5,734 nucleotides of DNA from the NCBI GenBank assembly GCA_014796735.1, contig JAAVIG010000110.1, positions 1 through 5,734 on the forward strand, given 5' to 3'. The notes below the pieces were generated by a model. It did no database searches and was not told where the DNA came from. It saw only the letters and a program-made list of their open reading frames with translations. The position numbers and the translations under genes were made by a program. Below are positions 1-5,587 of the stretch, piece by piece; the stretch's first letter is position 1, and each line of letters starts with the position of its first letter. Origin of the DNA: Oscillospiraceae bacterium. GTDB taxonomy: Bacteria > Bacillota > Clostridia > Oscillospirales > Ruminococcaceae.

Positions 1-254
1 CTATTAACCCCGCTGATATCAGTGCTGCTACCGAGCTTTCCGTAACCTTCACTCTCAACACAGGTTCTGCTTCTGCTGCTCCCGCTGAGACTGAAGCTGC
101 TGCTACCGATGCTGCTGCTCCCGCAGGCGACGCTAACGCTCCCGCAACCGCTGATAAGAACAATGCCGATACAGGCGTTGAGGGCGTAGCTGCTATCGCA
201 GGTATCGCTATCGTAGCTGCCGGCGCTGTTATAGTTTCCAAGAAGAGAAAGTAA
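1..254 (+). CDS. C-terminal end of a cell-wall-anchored surface protein (partial)
   Basis: This is an open frame entering from the left edge; 83 codons are visible before TAA at 252-254. The first ~20 residues (ending SVTFTLNTG) look like the last strands of an extracellular beta-sandwich domain. They are followed by an Ala/Pro/Thr/Glu-rich linker of about 30 residues, typical of a wall-spanning spacer. The tail has the sorting-signal order: NADTG (162-176), a hydrophobic Ala/Ile/Val segment of about 20 residues, and a basic SKKRK end. Known biology: LPXTG-like signals of the NPDTG type in Ruminococcus relatives direct sortase attachment to peptidoglycan; the Ala in place of Pro is a variant. 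The ligand-binding or enzymatic part lies outside the window, so the function is not known. Codon use is strongly biased to GCT/GCC/ATC/GGC, suggesting high expression. A terminator follows 19 bases later. Confidence 0.85.
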   Translation, partial: INPADISAATELSVTFTLNTGSASAAPAETEAAATDAAAPAGDANAPATADKNNADTGVEGVAAIAGIAIVAAGAVIVSKKRK

Positions 255-273
255 GATTCTTTAAAGGAATTTT

Positions 274-307
274 AAAAATAACCTCCCGAGTTGGGAGGTT
301 ATTTTTT
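274..307. terminator. Rho-independent terminator, probably bidirectional
   Basis: Perfect 14-bp stem: 274-287 pairs with 293-306, loop GAGTT. The core is AACCTCCC/GGGAGGTT, flanked by five A on the left and six T on the right. The A/T symmetry gives a U-tract for either strand. It can end the surface-protein transcript (+), and also the minus transcript from the gene at 484-1158, which has no better terminator before this one. Confidence 0.88.
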
Positions 308-483
308 GCTGTTCTATAATAAATTTGTGATATAGTTTTTGTAATTGCTTTTAACTTTACAAATTTAAACATATGTCAATCATTGCGCTTATTTTTACGG
401 CTCAATAAAATCTAACAAATCACCTGCCGAGAATTTTTATAGTTTCATAATATGTAATTCAAAAAAATTTGTGTAACGCTTTT
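308..483. other. AT-rich intergenic spacer
   Basis: This is an AT-rich gap between the terminator and the 3' end of the minus-strand gene. I see no gene, tRNA or convincing promoter. The only structure noted is a 9-bp AT-only inverted repeat (320-328 with 359-367), which is too weak to interpret. Confidence 0.5.
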
Positions 484-1158
484 TCAATTAACAAACAAAG
501 ACCCATCCGTCAATCTCCAGCCCGTCTCGCCTTTTCTCATTTTCATTGCTTCAAACCTATATGTTATATCCGAGTTGTCGATTTCCGAGCTTTCGTTTAT
601 ATCAGGCAGCGCAGCTATTATTGACGCTTCGCTGTCGGTTACGTCGTAGATCAGAACGAACCTGTTTTTCCATGCTTCACCGTAAAAACACGGGATATTA
701 TCCGACGCGTGACCTTTAACGCTTAATACGCCGTTTTCGTCTTTCAGATAGCCCTCGAAAACATCACAGAAGCCGTTAAATCCTATCCTGCCCTCAAAAA
801 TCGTCAGATAATGCTCGTAAAGCTCTTTCATACTGCCGCAGCCGAAAAAATTATCCTTATTAACGGGACAGAATTTTTCCTTTGACGCTTTATCGGATAT
901 GCCGAGGCATGTTATTTCACGCAAAAAATCTCTCTGACCGTTTATCAGCTTTTTTGACTGCAAATACAGCTCTCCGATGTCGCTGTATCTTTTTATCGGG
1001 ATTATAAAGCCCGCGTTGTCCGTGCCTTCGACGTTCCAAAAAACGGTTTCGTCGGGATGAAGACCCGAAAAATTTGAAAATAAATTTTTGGTGTGCAAGC
1101 CCCCGTTTGCGGCGGTGCTTTTTAAAATTTCAAGATATTCCGTGAAAAATTTTTTCAA
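484..1158 (-). CDS. Hypothetical protein, 224 aa, no recognised family
   Basis: I do not recognise this protein. It starts with TTG at 1158; the choice is supported by AAAGGAG at 1173-1167, 8 bases upstream, and no in-frame ATG fits as well. It has no signal peptide and no membrane segment, so it is probably cytoplasmic. Composition is mixed alpha/beta, with aromatic-rich patches (residues ~100-145, including FFGCG and FNGFCDVFEGYL). The C-terminal part reads as strands ending in a GWRLTDGSLF motif (residues ~212-221), a closing pattern resembling NTF2-like or IseA-like small domains. That is only a resemblance and should not be used as a function. It is divergent from the sigma-factor gene, with 123 bases between the two start codons, so a shared control region is possible. 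The only clear downstream terminator is the bidirectional one at 274-307. Being a real gene is well supported by length, ribosome site and codon pattern. Confidence 0.78.
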   Translation of the reverse strand: MKKFFTEYLEILKSTAANGGLHTKNLFSNFSGLHPDETVFWNVEGTDNAGFIIPIKRYSDIGELYLQSKKLINGQRDFLREITCLGISDKASKEKFCPVNKDNFFGCGSMKELYEHYLTIFEGRIGFNGFCDVFEGYLKDENGVLSVKGHASDNIPCFYGEAWKNRFVLIYDVTDSEASIIAALPDINESSEIDNSDITYRFEAMKMRKGETGWRLTDGSLFVN

Positions 1159-1166
1159 AACAAGTT

Positions 1167-1173
1167 CTCCTTT
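1167..1173 (-). promoter_or_regulatory. Ribosome binding site deciding the TTG start
   Basis: AAAGGAG on the minus strand, 8 bases before TTG at 1158. The earlier TTG at 1163-1161 is out of frame and runs into a stop at once, so 1158 is the start. Confidence 0.75.
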
Positions 1174-1185
1174 AAATTTTATTTG

Positions 1186-1214
1186 TTGACATAATTTTTT
1201 AATTGTGTTATACT
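1186..1214 (+). promoter_or_regulatory. Sigma-A (sigma-70) promoter of the sigma-factor operon
   Basis: Consensus -35 TTGACA (1186-1191), an exact 17-bp spacer, and -10 TATACT (1209-1214) with an extended -10 TG at 1206-1207. Transcription should start near 1221, giving a leader of about 60 bases. This is a very strong match to the housekeeping consensus, so basal expression of the operon probably does not need its own ECF factor. Confidence 0.9.
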
Positions 1215-1263
1215 ATCGGTGCTTTATTACATTATTTATACAAATGTATGTATTTTTCGAAGG

Positions 1264-1270
1264 AAAGGAG
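1264..1270 (+). promoter_or_regulatory. Ribosome binding site deciding the ATG start at 1282
   Basis: AAAGGAG with 11 bases to ATG 1282. The longer frame starting at GTG 1219 is rejected because that codon sits at or before the predicted transcript start (~1221) and has no ribosome site. Confidence 0.8.
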
Positions 1271-1281
1271 CGTTTGTCGAC

Positions 1282-1836
1282 ATGCTGAGCTTTTATCTTG
1301 CGTCGGTGGACACGCCCGAGGAAAAATCACTTATAAGCAGACTGTACGCCGATCATAAGCTTATGATGTATAAAATAGCCTTTGCCATTCTGAAAAACAG
1401 CTATGACGCCGAGGACGCGGTTCATGACGCTTTTATAAACATCATCAGAAAGGACGGCTTGTCAAAGATCAAGGGCTTTGACAGGCAGGGGGAGAGGGCG
1501 TACATAACGGCAATCGTAAAACGCGCGGCGATCAAGCTTTACAATACGCGCAAGAAAACAGCCGCGGAGGATATTGACGAGTTTTATTCCCTCGAAGGCG
1601 GCGATCCGCCGGAGGAAACGCTGTTTGCCGGCTATGAAGCGGAGCGTGTGGGCAAAGCTCTGCTTAAATTGTCTCCAAACGATTACGAGATACTTTTTCT
1701 TTCCTTGGTGAATGAGCTTACCGATAAAGAGATAGCCGCGCAGCTCGATATAAGAGAGGACGCGGTTCGTCAGCGGATTCACAGAGCGAAGCTGAGGCTG
1801 AGAAAAATACTGCAAAAGGAGGAGGTAACACTATGA
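1282..1836 (+). CDS. RNA polymerase sigma factor, sigma-70/ECF family
   Basis: Extracytoplasmic-function sigma factor, 184 aa, which should direct RNA polymerase to a small set of promoters when released by its partner. Region 2 spans about residues 20-90; residues 21-57 carry the sigma-2 pattern, with a DAEDAVHDAF core (42-51) matching the usual DAEDxxQExF. Region 4 spans about 122-176 and has a helix-turn-helix: ELTDKEIAAQLDI (145-157), followed by a recognition helix with AVRQRIHRAKLRLR (161-174). The spacer between regions is short and acidic, with no region 1 or 3 domain, as expected for an ECF factor. Length is normal. The start is ATG 1282, chosen from the ribosome site and promoter position. 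Its stop overlaps the start of the next gene (ATGA at 1833-1836), implying translational coupling with its likely antagonist. The ECF subgroup and target promoters cannot be told from the window. Confidence 0.93.
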   Translation: MLSFYLASVDTPEEKSLISRLYADHKLMMYKIAFAILKNSYDAEDAVHDAFINIIRKDGLSKIKGFDRQGERAYITAIVKRAAIKLYNTRKKTAAEDIDEFYSLEGGDPPEETLFAGYEAERVGKALLKLSPNDYEILFLSLVNELTDKEIAAQLDIREDAVRQRIHRAKLRLRKILQKEEVTL

Positions 1837-2546
1837 CAAGCGATCAGATATTGAGGGCGGCTCTTATTCAAACGGCGGACGAGTATTTTTCCCGGTACGA
1901 GCCGAACGAAAACGAAAAACAGCACCGCTTTTCCCTTGCGTTTTATATAAGAAAAATAAGCGTTGAAAGACTTGCGGAGAAAGCCGAGAAAACAGCTCCC
2001 CGCGATTTGCCGCAGCGAAGATATATACCGCTGAAAAGGCTTGCGCTGATAATGGCGGTTATCTTTGCGGCGGTGTTCCTTACCGCTGCGGCTTGGGTCG
2101 CTTATATTTCCGTGCGGGGGTTTGTCTTTGAGGCGCATACCACACATTCCGATGTGAGCGTCGATCTGTCTTTATATGAAATTAAAGAGGAGATTACGGA
2201 ATTTTATTGGCTGCCTCCGGAAAGCGGGTGTGAGTATGTTTCCGAAATAGGGGATAATGAGGTTAAAATGATTGAATATATTTATGCCGGTAAACCTCTT
2301 GATTTTGCACAATATTCCGGAAATCTTACGGAAAATGATGCGATGGTCAATACGGAAAACGCGGAAGTTTTTGAAGTAAATGTGAATGGTGATTGGGGCT
2401 TTATCTGCGTAAGACATCGCGAAATAGGTGATGACGCAACGTTTATTATATGGCTGAAGGACGGATATGTACTTCAAATCTCATGTACGTCGGTTACAAA
2501 CGATGAATTGATAAGACTGGCGGAAAGCACCGTTATGAGAGATTAG
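1833..2546 (+). CDS. Single-pass membrane protein with DUF4367-like C-terminal domain; probable anti-sigma factor
   Basis: 237 aa. A strong AGGAGG site (1818-1826) lies just before ATG 1833, which overlaps the sigma stop by four bases. Residues 1-68 are a charged, helical cytoplasmic segment. Residues ~69-93 are a hydrophobic membrane span preceded by basic residues (QRRYIPLKR), so the N-terminus should be inside. Residues ~94-237 lie outside and end in a strand-rich region (WGFICVRHRE, ATFIIWLKDGYVLQISCTS, then ELIRLAES) that fits the DUF4367 pattern seen in proteins paired with sigma factors in Clostridia. The N-terminal part has no Cys, so this is not a zinc-binding (ZAS) anti-sigma domain. 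Inferred job: hold the sigma factor at the membrane and release it on an outside signal. The role rests on gene order, overlap and topology. The second half of the gene is more AT-rich than the first. Confidence 0.8.
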   Translation: MTSDQILRAALIQTADEYFSRYEPNENEKQHRFSLAFYIRKISVERLAEKAEKTAPRDLPQRRYIPLKRLALIMAVIFAAVFLTAAAWVAYISVRGFVFEAHTTHSDVSVDLSLYEIKEEITEFYWLPPESGCEYVSEIGDNEVKMIEYIYAGKPLDFAQYSGNLTENDAMVNTENAEVFEVNVNGDWGFICVRHREIGDDATFIIWLKDGYVLQISCTSVTNDELIRLAESTVMRD

Positions 2547-2552
2547 CTTTTT

Positions 2553-2975
2553 TTACATCGAAACTTCGCTGCTGTAGGTTGTGATTGTTTCCTTGTTCTT
2601 GCTTGAAGTTTCAACCACAATTACACTTTTAACTCTGTATTTCCCGCTTGTAGACAGAGTGGCTGTATTGCTGAAAATACAAGTTCTGCTTGAACCGCTG
2701 GCAGTTGTTGTCCACGGGTCGCAGGCTTGAGACCACTTTCCGGATGACGATTGCTTTTCAAGAGTTTGAGTAATACTTTCCCATTTCTCTCCGTCTGCGA
2801 GTAATACGGTGGTTTTACATGTCGCAGTGCTGTTTTTAATTGTCAAAAGAGAATATATTGTGTTGGAACTTTCGTACATCGGAGCGTTGGGCTTAGTTGT
2901 TGCCGCATACGCTCCCACCGATAAAACGGACATCAGCATAATAACGGACAATAAAACGGAAATAAACTTTTTCAT
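2553..2975 (-). CDS. Small secreted protein with signal peptide, 140 aa
   Basis: The start ATG (2975-2973) follows a GAAAGGTAGG ribosome site. Residues 1-24 are a classic Sec signal peptide: MKK, a hydrophobic core, and AYA before Ala25 for signal peptidase I. No lipobox Cys and no sorting signal are present, so the mature ~116-residue protein should be released or loosely surface-bound. The mature part is Ser/Thr-rich and strand-rich. It has Trp at 65, 81 and 88, three Cys (53, 85, 99), and a closing GKYRVKSVIVV strand (111-121), consistent with one Ig-like beta-sandwich. Similar small secreted proteins are frequent in Clostridia, but I cannot assign the family (DUF6147-like is a guess). It converges on the anti-sigma gene with six bases between stops. 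It may belong to the same response, but nothing in the sequence proves this. Confidence 0.85.
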   Translation of the reverse strand: MKKFISVLLSVIMLMSVLSVGAYAATTKPNAPMYESSNTIYSLLTIKNSTATCKTTVLLADGEKWESITQTLEKQSSSGKWSQACDPWTTTASGSSRTCIFSNTATLSTSGKYRVKSVIVVETSSKNKETITTYSSEVSM

Positions 2976-2997
2976 TTTTACCTACCTTTCTTTTTGA

Positions 2998-3030
2998 CCG
3001 AGCTTTTGTTTTTGCGTAAAGCAAGCTCGG
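2998..3030 (-). promoter_or_regulatory. Hairpin in the 5' leader of the secreted-protein gene
   Basis: 8-bp inverted repeat CCGAGCTT (2998-3005) / AAGCTCGG (3023-3030) with a 17-base loop. It ends 10 bases before the ribosome site of the gene starting at 2975, so it could affect mRNA stability or translation. No known riboswitch is recognised. Confidence 0.5.
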
Positions 3031-3038
3031 CGCAACAC

Positions 3039-3084
3039 GCCCTCTTTTACGTAATTAACTTTTGAGGATAACGAGGGCTTTTTT
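3039..3084. promoter_or_regulatory. Second leader hairpin; possible plus-strand terminator
   Basis: GCCCTC (3039-3044) pairs with GAGGGC (3073-3078), and six T follow on the plus strand (3079-3084). Read on minus, it is a leader stem of the secreted-protein mRNA. Read on plus, it could stop read-through from the sigma operon. The 28-base loop makes it a weak terminator. Confidence 0.35.
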
Positions 3085-3222
3085 ATCCTTTCATAACTTA
3101 TAATCCAAAAAAACAAATTTTGTGACAGGTTTTTTTAAAAAAATATTTTTTTTGTAAGAAAAAACAAAAAATACAAGAATAGATTGTAAAAAAACACAAA
3201 AGGGGCTGTAAAAAACTCAAAA
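3085..3222. other. A/T-tract-rich intergenic stretch
   Basis: There is no gene here. It holds many runs of 5-9 A or T, roughly phased, likely giving curved DNA. It must contain the promoter of the minus-strand secreted-protein gene, but I find only poor candidates (for example TTGGAT, a 17-base gap, TAAAAA on the minus strand), so none is called. Confidence 0.4.
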
Positions 3223-3272
3223 AAATATGCCCGTCAAAACCAATGTAAAATGAGGTTTTGACGGGTATATTT
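3223..3272 (-). terminator. Strong hairpin terminator, minus strand (possibly bidirectional)
   Basis: A 19-bp stem with one G-U pair: 3223-3241 with 3254-3272, and a 12-base loop. The core is CCCGTCAAAACC/GGTTTTGACGGG. On the minus strand it is followed by a T-rich tract (ATATTTTTTTGAG). It most likely ends transcripts coming from the DUF3737 gene, about 260 bases downstream of that stop. The A/T flanks on both sides allow function on plus as well. Confidence 0.8.
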
Positions 3273-3294
3273 TATTGAGAAAGATGTGAACGCC

Positions 3295-3512
3295 CGAACC
3301 GGCGGCTTCGCAGGATGCGAACCGGCGGCTGCCCAAAGTGCCGACACGGATGTCGGCACCCATAGCAGACGCTTAGTTGCCTGCTTCTGTGTTAGTTTTA
3401 ATTATTCACTTTAGGTGGCTTTGCCCCCTCGCGGAGCTTACGCTCCGCTTCACCCCCACTTCCTTTTTGCAGTGCAAAAAGGAAGCGAAAAAGACATTTG
3501 CGGCTTCGCCGC
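3295..3512. repeat. Hairpin-dense intergenic element (REP/MITE-like)
   Basis: This is a non-coding, locally GC-rich block in an AT-rich gap. It contains, in order: 13-bp direct repeats CGAACCGGCGGCT (3295-3307, 3318-3330) with a TTCGCA/TGCGAA hairpin between; a 9-bp stem with CGGA loop (3338-3359); AGCAG/CTGCT (3364-3385); GGC-TTT-GCC (3417-3425); a 7-bp GCGGAGC/GCTCCGC stem (3431-3448); a perfect 12-bp stem with 3-base loop (3459-3485); and GCGGC/GCCGC (3500-3512). None except possibly the last has a proper U-tract. The modular build suggests a dispersed intergenic repeat or a structured 3' UTR. Copy number cannot be judged from one window. Confidence 0.55.
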
Positions 3513-3528
3513 TTTTAAATTTTCTTTT

Positions 3529-4386
3529 TTAGTTTTTTACAACACCTTTTTTATTTCCCAAAATAACTTCCCCTTTGGCAATATCCGTATCCATTATTAT
3601 TTCCCCCGCAGAGGGCGCGTAAATATGCCCGCTCAAAGGATTTTTAACGCTTAAAATATCCGAGGTAATAACAGCCTCCACCTCCGAACGTTCAAAGCAA
3701 AGATCTGTATCAGTCATTTCACAGTTGACAAGCTTCAAGCCCTTGCAGTAGCAAAGAGGCTGAGTGCCCGTTATCCTGCAATTTTCAAAGGTGATATTTT
3801 CGCTGTACCACGCCAGATACTCACCCTTGACAACGCTGTTTCTTACAGTGACATTTTTCGCATGCCAGAAAGCGTCCTTTGTGTCAAAAACGCAGTTATC
3901 GAACACGGAATCCTCTATGTACTGAAAGGAATACTTTCCTTTTAAACTTACATTGTCAAAGCTTAGTCCCGAGGAACGCAGCATAAAGTATTCGCTTTGT
4001 GCCGCACAGTCGGTCATTTCGATCCCGCGGGTAAACCAGCCGAATTCGGGTGAGACTATGTCACAGTCTTTAAGCTTGACCTTGTTACATTCCCTGACCG
4101 CCTTTATACCGTGCAGCTTGGTGTCAGTGATCAGAATGTTGCTTGAATACCACAAAGCCGCCCTGCAAAGCTCAGTAAGCTCCGAATTTTTTATTACAAG
4201 CTTATCGTCGTGCCAGAAGGGATAACGCAGATTAAAATAACAGTCCTCCGCCGTAATATCTCTGCCCTCCTTAAATGCACTCTCTCCGTCGGCGGGGCCG
4301 TCAAAGCGGCATTTTACCGCCCTTATCCCGTCCGCCCCGTACAGCGCTCTCTCCTCGTCAAACACCTTGTTTTCAACGACATTCAT
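3529..4386 (-). CDS. DUF3737 family protein, predicted right-handed beta-helix
   Basis: 285 aa, normal for the family. ATG at 4386 has AAAGGAG (4401-4395) 8 bases upstream. There is no signal peptide or membrane segment, so it is probably cytoplasmic. The chain is a ladder of ~18-20-residue coils, each with an aromatic turn followed by an alternating V/I strand and an N-S or N-C/D-C step. Examples: YPFWHDDKLVIKNS (~55-68), ALWYSSNILITDT (~77-89), KVKLKDCDIV (~102-111), AFWHAKNVTVRNS (~172-184), LAWYSENITFENC (~191-203), GLKLVNCEMTD (~216-226). This is the parallel beta-helix pattern of the pectate-lyase-like fold. No catalytic set is evident, and DUF3737 has no established activity that I know of. 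It lies downstream of the DUF6033 gene on the same strand, but a terminator at 4438-4471 separates them, so it is probably its own unit. Confidence 0.85.
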   Translation of the reverse strand: MNVVENKVFDEERALYGADGIRAVKCRFDGPADGESAFKEGRDITAEDCYFNLRYPFWHDDKLVIKNSELTELCRAALWYSSNILITDTKLHGIKAVRECNKVKLKDCDIVSPEFGWFTRGIEMTDCAAQSEYFMLRSSGLSFDNVSLKGKYSFQYIEDSVFDNCVFDTKDAFWHAKNVTVRNSVVKGEYLAWYSENITFENCRITGTQPLCYCKGLKLVNCEMTDTDLCFERSEVEAVITSDILSVKNPLSGHIYAPSAGEIIMDTDIAKGEVILGNKKGVVKN

Positions 4387-4437
4387 ACGCAGAACTCCTT
4401 TCCGCCGTTCATAGGTCTATAACATAATATGAAAAAT

Positions 4438-4471
4438 AAAACCCCTCCCGCCGTAAGGTGAGAGGTGTTTT
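4438..4471 (-). terminator. Terminator downstream of the DUF6033-like gene
   Basis: On the minus strand, AAAACACCTCTC (4471-4460) pairs with GGGAGGGGTTTT (4449-4438) with one A-G mismatch and one G-U pair, and a T-rich tract (TTTTATTTTT) follows. Pairing is better on minus than on plus, which fits the end of the gene whose stop is at 4551. Confidence 0.75.
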
Positions 4472-4550
4472 ATATTACCGATAAACATCAAAACGAACCA
4501 AAGCGCGGTCATACAATTTTTTAACCGAAAATAAATTGATAAAATCGATA

Positions 4551-5468
4551 TTAAACGCTGTAATTCATTTCTTCCCCCGCGGACTTGGCGCTTGCATCGG
4601 CGCTTGCCTCCTCCTGATACTTTTTAAAGCTCTCGGGGGGCAGTGTGCCGAAGTCCTCCTCTACAGAGTAAGGGTCTTCCTTTTTGCGGTACTTCTCAAA
4701 GCTTTCGGGAGGCAGATTGCCGTAATCCTTTTCGGTAGAATAGGGGTCGGGCTCCTTCCTGTACTTCTCAAAGCTCTTGGGCGGCATAACGGATTTCTCC
4801 TTCCGCTCTTCCTTATCGACAGGCTTATCGGGATCGTCCTTGCTTTTTTCAAGCATTTTTTCTCTCGCTTCCGCAATAGCGTTGAGCATATCGGTAAACG
4901 CGCTTGACAGAGGTGAGCTGACTGTGTCGCTGCCGTCCTCTCCTGTTATGCCGCGTTTTAATAGGGCATAAAAGCTTGTTGTGCCGTCGGCGTTGACGGT
5001 GATGCCCATACGTTCGACAATGGATTTTGCGCCATCGCTCAGATCTTCTTTGATCTTGTCAAATTGCTCCTTTGCACTGTCGATAATGCCCTCATACTTT
5101 GCTCTTGCCGTTTCGTCAGTAGCCATTTTCTCCAACAGATCGGGAGTGATCAGAACATTGATCTCACCCCTACTTTGGGAGAGCAGGCGTTTTGCTTCCT
5201 CGTCGGTTTCGTATTCGGCTATCGTGAACGAATAGCTCGGATACTTTTCCTGAAGAGCTGCGAGATAAGTTTTGGCTTCCTCGCTGAGATTTGCAAGAGA
5301 GTTATTTTCCTTGCGCTGTGCCGAGGAAAAAAGAATCTGATCCGTTCTGCCTGTGCGTTTTTCGTCGGCAGTTTTGTGCGGCTCGGTCGGATTCTGTGCC
5401 GGGTTGTGTTTCCCGTAGTTGCTATAGCCTGCGGGAAAGTTCGCACTGTGATTTCTTACACCATACAT
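4551..5468 (-). CDS. DUF6033-like protein with C-terminal 24-residue repeats
   Basis: 305 aa from ATG 5468, chosen because AAAGGA (5483-5478) lies 9 bases before it; a TTG three codons earlier abuts that site and cannot use it. There is no signal peptide and no membrane span. Residues 1-50 are Asn/Gly/Pro/Tyr-rich and probably disordered (MYGVRNHS start). Residues ~60-175 form the conserved part: LSEEAKTYLAALQEKYPSYSF, then ITPDLLEKMATDE and AKYEGIIDSAKEQFDKIKEDL, then GITVNADGTTSF. I recall this pattern from DUF6033; the function of that family is unknown. Residues ~185-227 are helical and charged. Residues 228-286 hold two full and one partial PPxSFEKYRKxxDPYS repeats. It is followed by a terminator and preceded by a sigma-28 type promoter, which suggests co-expression with flagellar genes. 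A role in motility is inference. Confidence 0.82.
   Translation of the reverse strand: MYGVRNHSANFPAGYSNYGKHNPAQNPTEPHKTADEKRTGRTDQILFSSAQRKENNSLANLSEEAKTYLAALQEKYPSYSFTIAEYETDEEAKRLLSQSRGEINVLITPDLLEKMATDETARAKYEGIIDSAKEQFDKIKEDLSDGAKSIVERMGITVNADGTTSFYALLKRGITGEDGSDTVSSPLSSAFTDMLNAIAEAREKMLEKSKDDPDKPVDKEERKEKSVMPPKSFEKYRKEPDPYSTEKDYGNLPPESFEKYRKKEDPYSVEEDFGTLPPESFKKYQEEASADASAKSAGEEMNYSV
4611..4787 (-). repeat. 72-bp in-frame tandem repeat in the DUF6033-like gene
   Basis: Unit 1 is 4787-4716, unit 2 is 4715-4644, and a partial unit 3 is 4643-4611. By hand count units 1 and 2 share 16 of 24 residues and about 50 of 72 bases, with one identical 15-base block. Divergence at the DNA level suggests old duplications kept by selection on the protein rather than a fresh slippage event. 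Confidence 0.85.
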
Positions 5469-5477
5469 ATCGGTCAA

Positions 5478-5483
5478 TCCTTT
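5478..5483 (-). promoter_or_regulatory. Ribosome binding site deciding the ATG start at 5468
   Basis: AAAGGA within GGGAAAGGA, 9 bases before ATG 5468. The in-frame TTG at 5477 directly touches the site, leaving no spacer, so it is rejected as start. Confidence 0.75.
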
Positions 5484-5494
5484 CCCTTTTTTTG

Positions 5495-5587
5495 CTTTAC
5501 GGCTCCCTCCTGTAAAGTCCCGAAAAGCTCTTGGACAGAGACATATGACGTCCTCAACCGCGCTTATCCGCCTAAAGACAAATAAGC
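5495..5587 (-). promoter_or_regulatory. Structured 5' leader of the DUF6033-like gene
   Basis: The leader holds three small inverted repeats: GCTTAT/ATAAGC (5562-5567 with 5582-5587), CTCT/AGAG (5528-5540), and CTTTAC/GTAAAG (5495-5500 with 5512-5517). The last encloses an AGGAGG on the minus strand with no start codon at a usable distance. I see no match to the c-di-GMP (GEMM) riboswitch or any other known one. Confidence 0.35.

Noticed and set aside
1219..1281. N-terminal extension of the sigma factor from GTG 1219
   Set aside because: The codon lies at or before the predicted transcript start (~1221), lacks a ribosome site, and adds residues unlike an ECF N-terminus. ATG 1282 has AAAGGAG upstream.
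3295..3330. CRISPR-like direct repeats
   Set aside because: There are only two 13-bp copies with a 10-base gap. Spacer length and copy number do not fit an array.
3400..3430. GGCAAAGCC on the minus strand, recalling the c-di-GMP riboswitch (GEMM) receptor
   Set aside because: The rest of the GEMM core (GCAAACC tetraloop, paired stems) is missing, and no gene start follows.
3415..3654. Plus-strand open frame of 79 codons across the hairpin cluster
   Set aside because: It starts with GTG without a ribosome site, runs through inverted repeats, and overlaps the end of the DUF3737 gene in antisense. It is an artefact of the repeat element.
4471..4490. CCGATAA on the plus strand as a second sigma-28 site
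   Set aside because: There is no TAAA about 15 bases upstream and no plus-strand gene downstream.
4536..5585. Several plus-strand open frames of 60-173 codons opposite the DUF6033-like gene
   Set aside because: They are antisense shadows with no ribosome sites and Ser/Leu/Phe-rich translations typical of reversed charged coding sequence.
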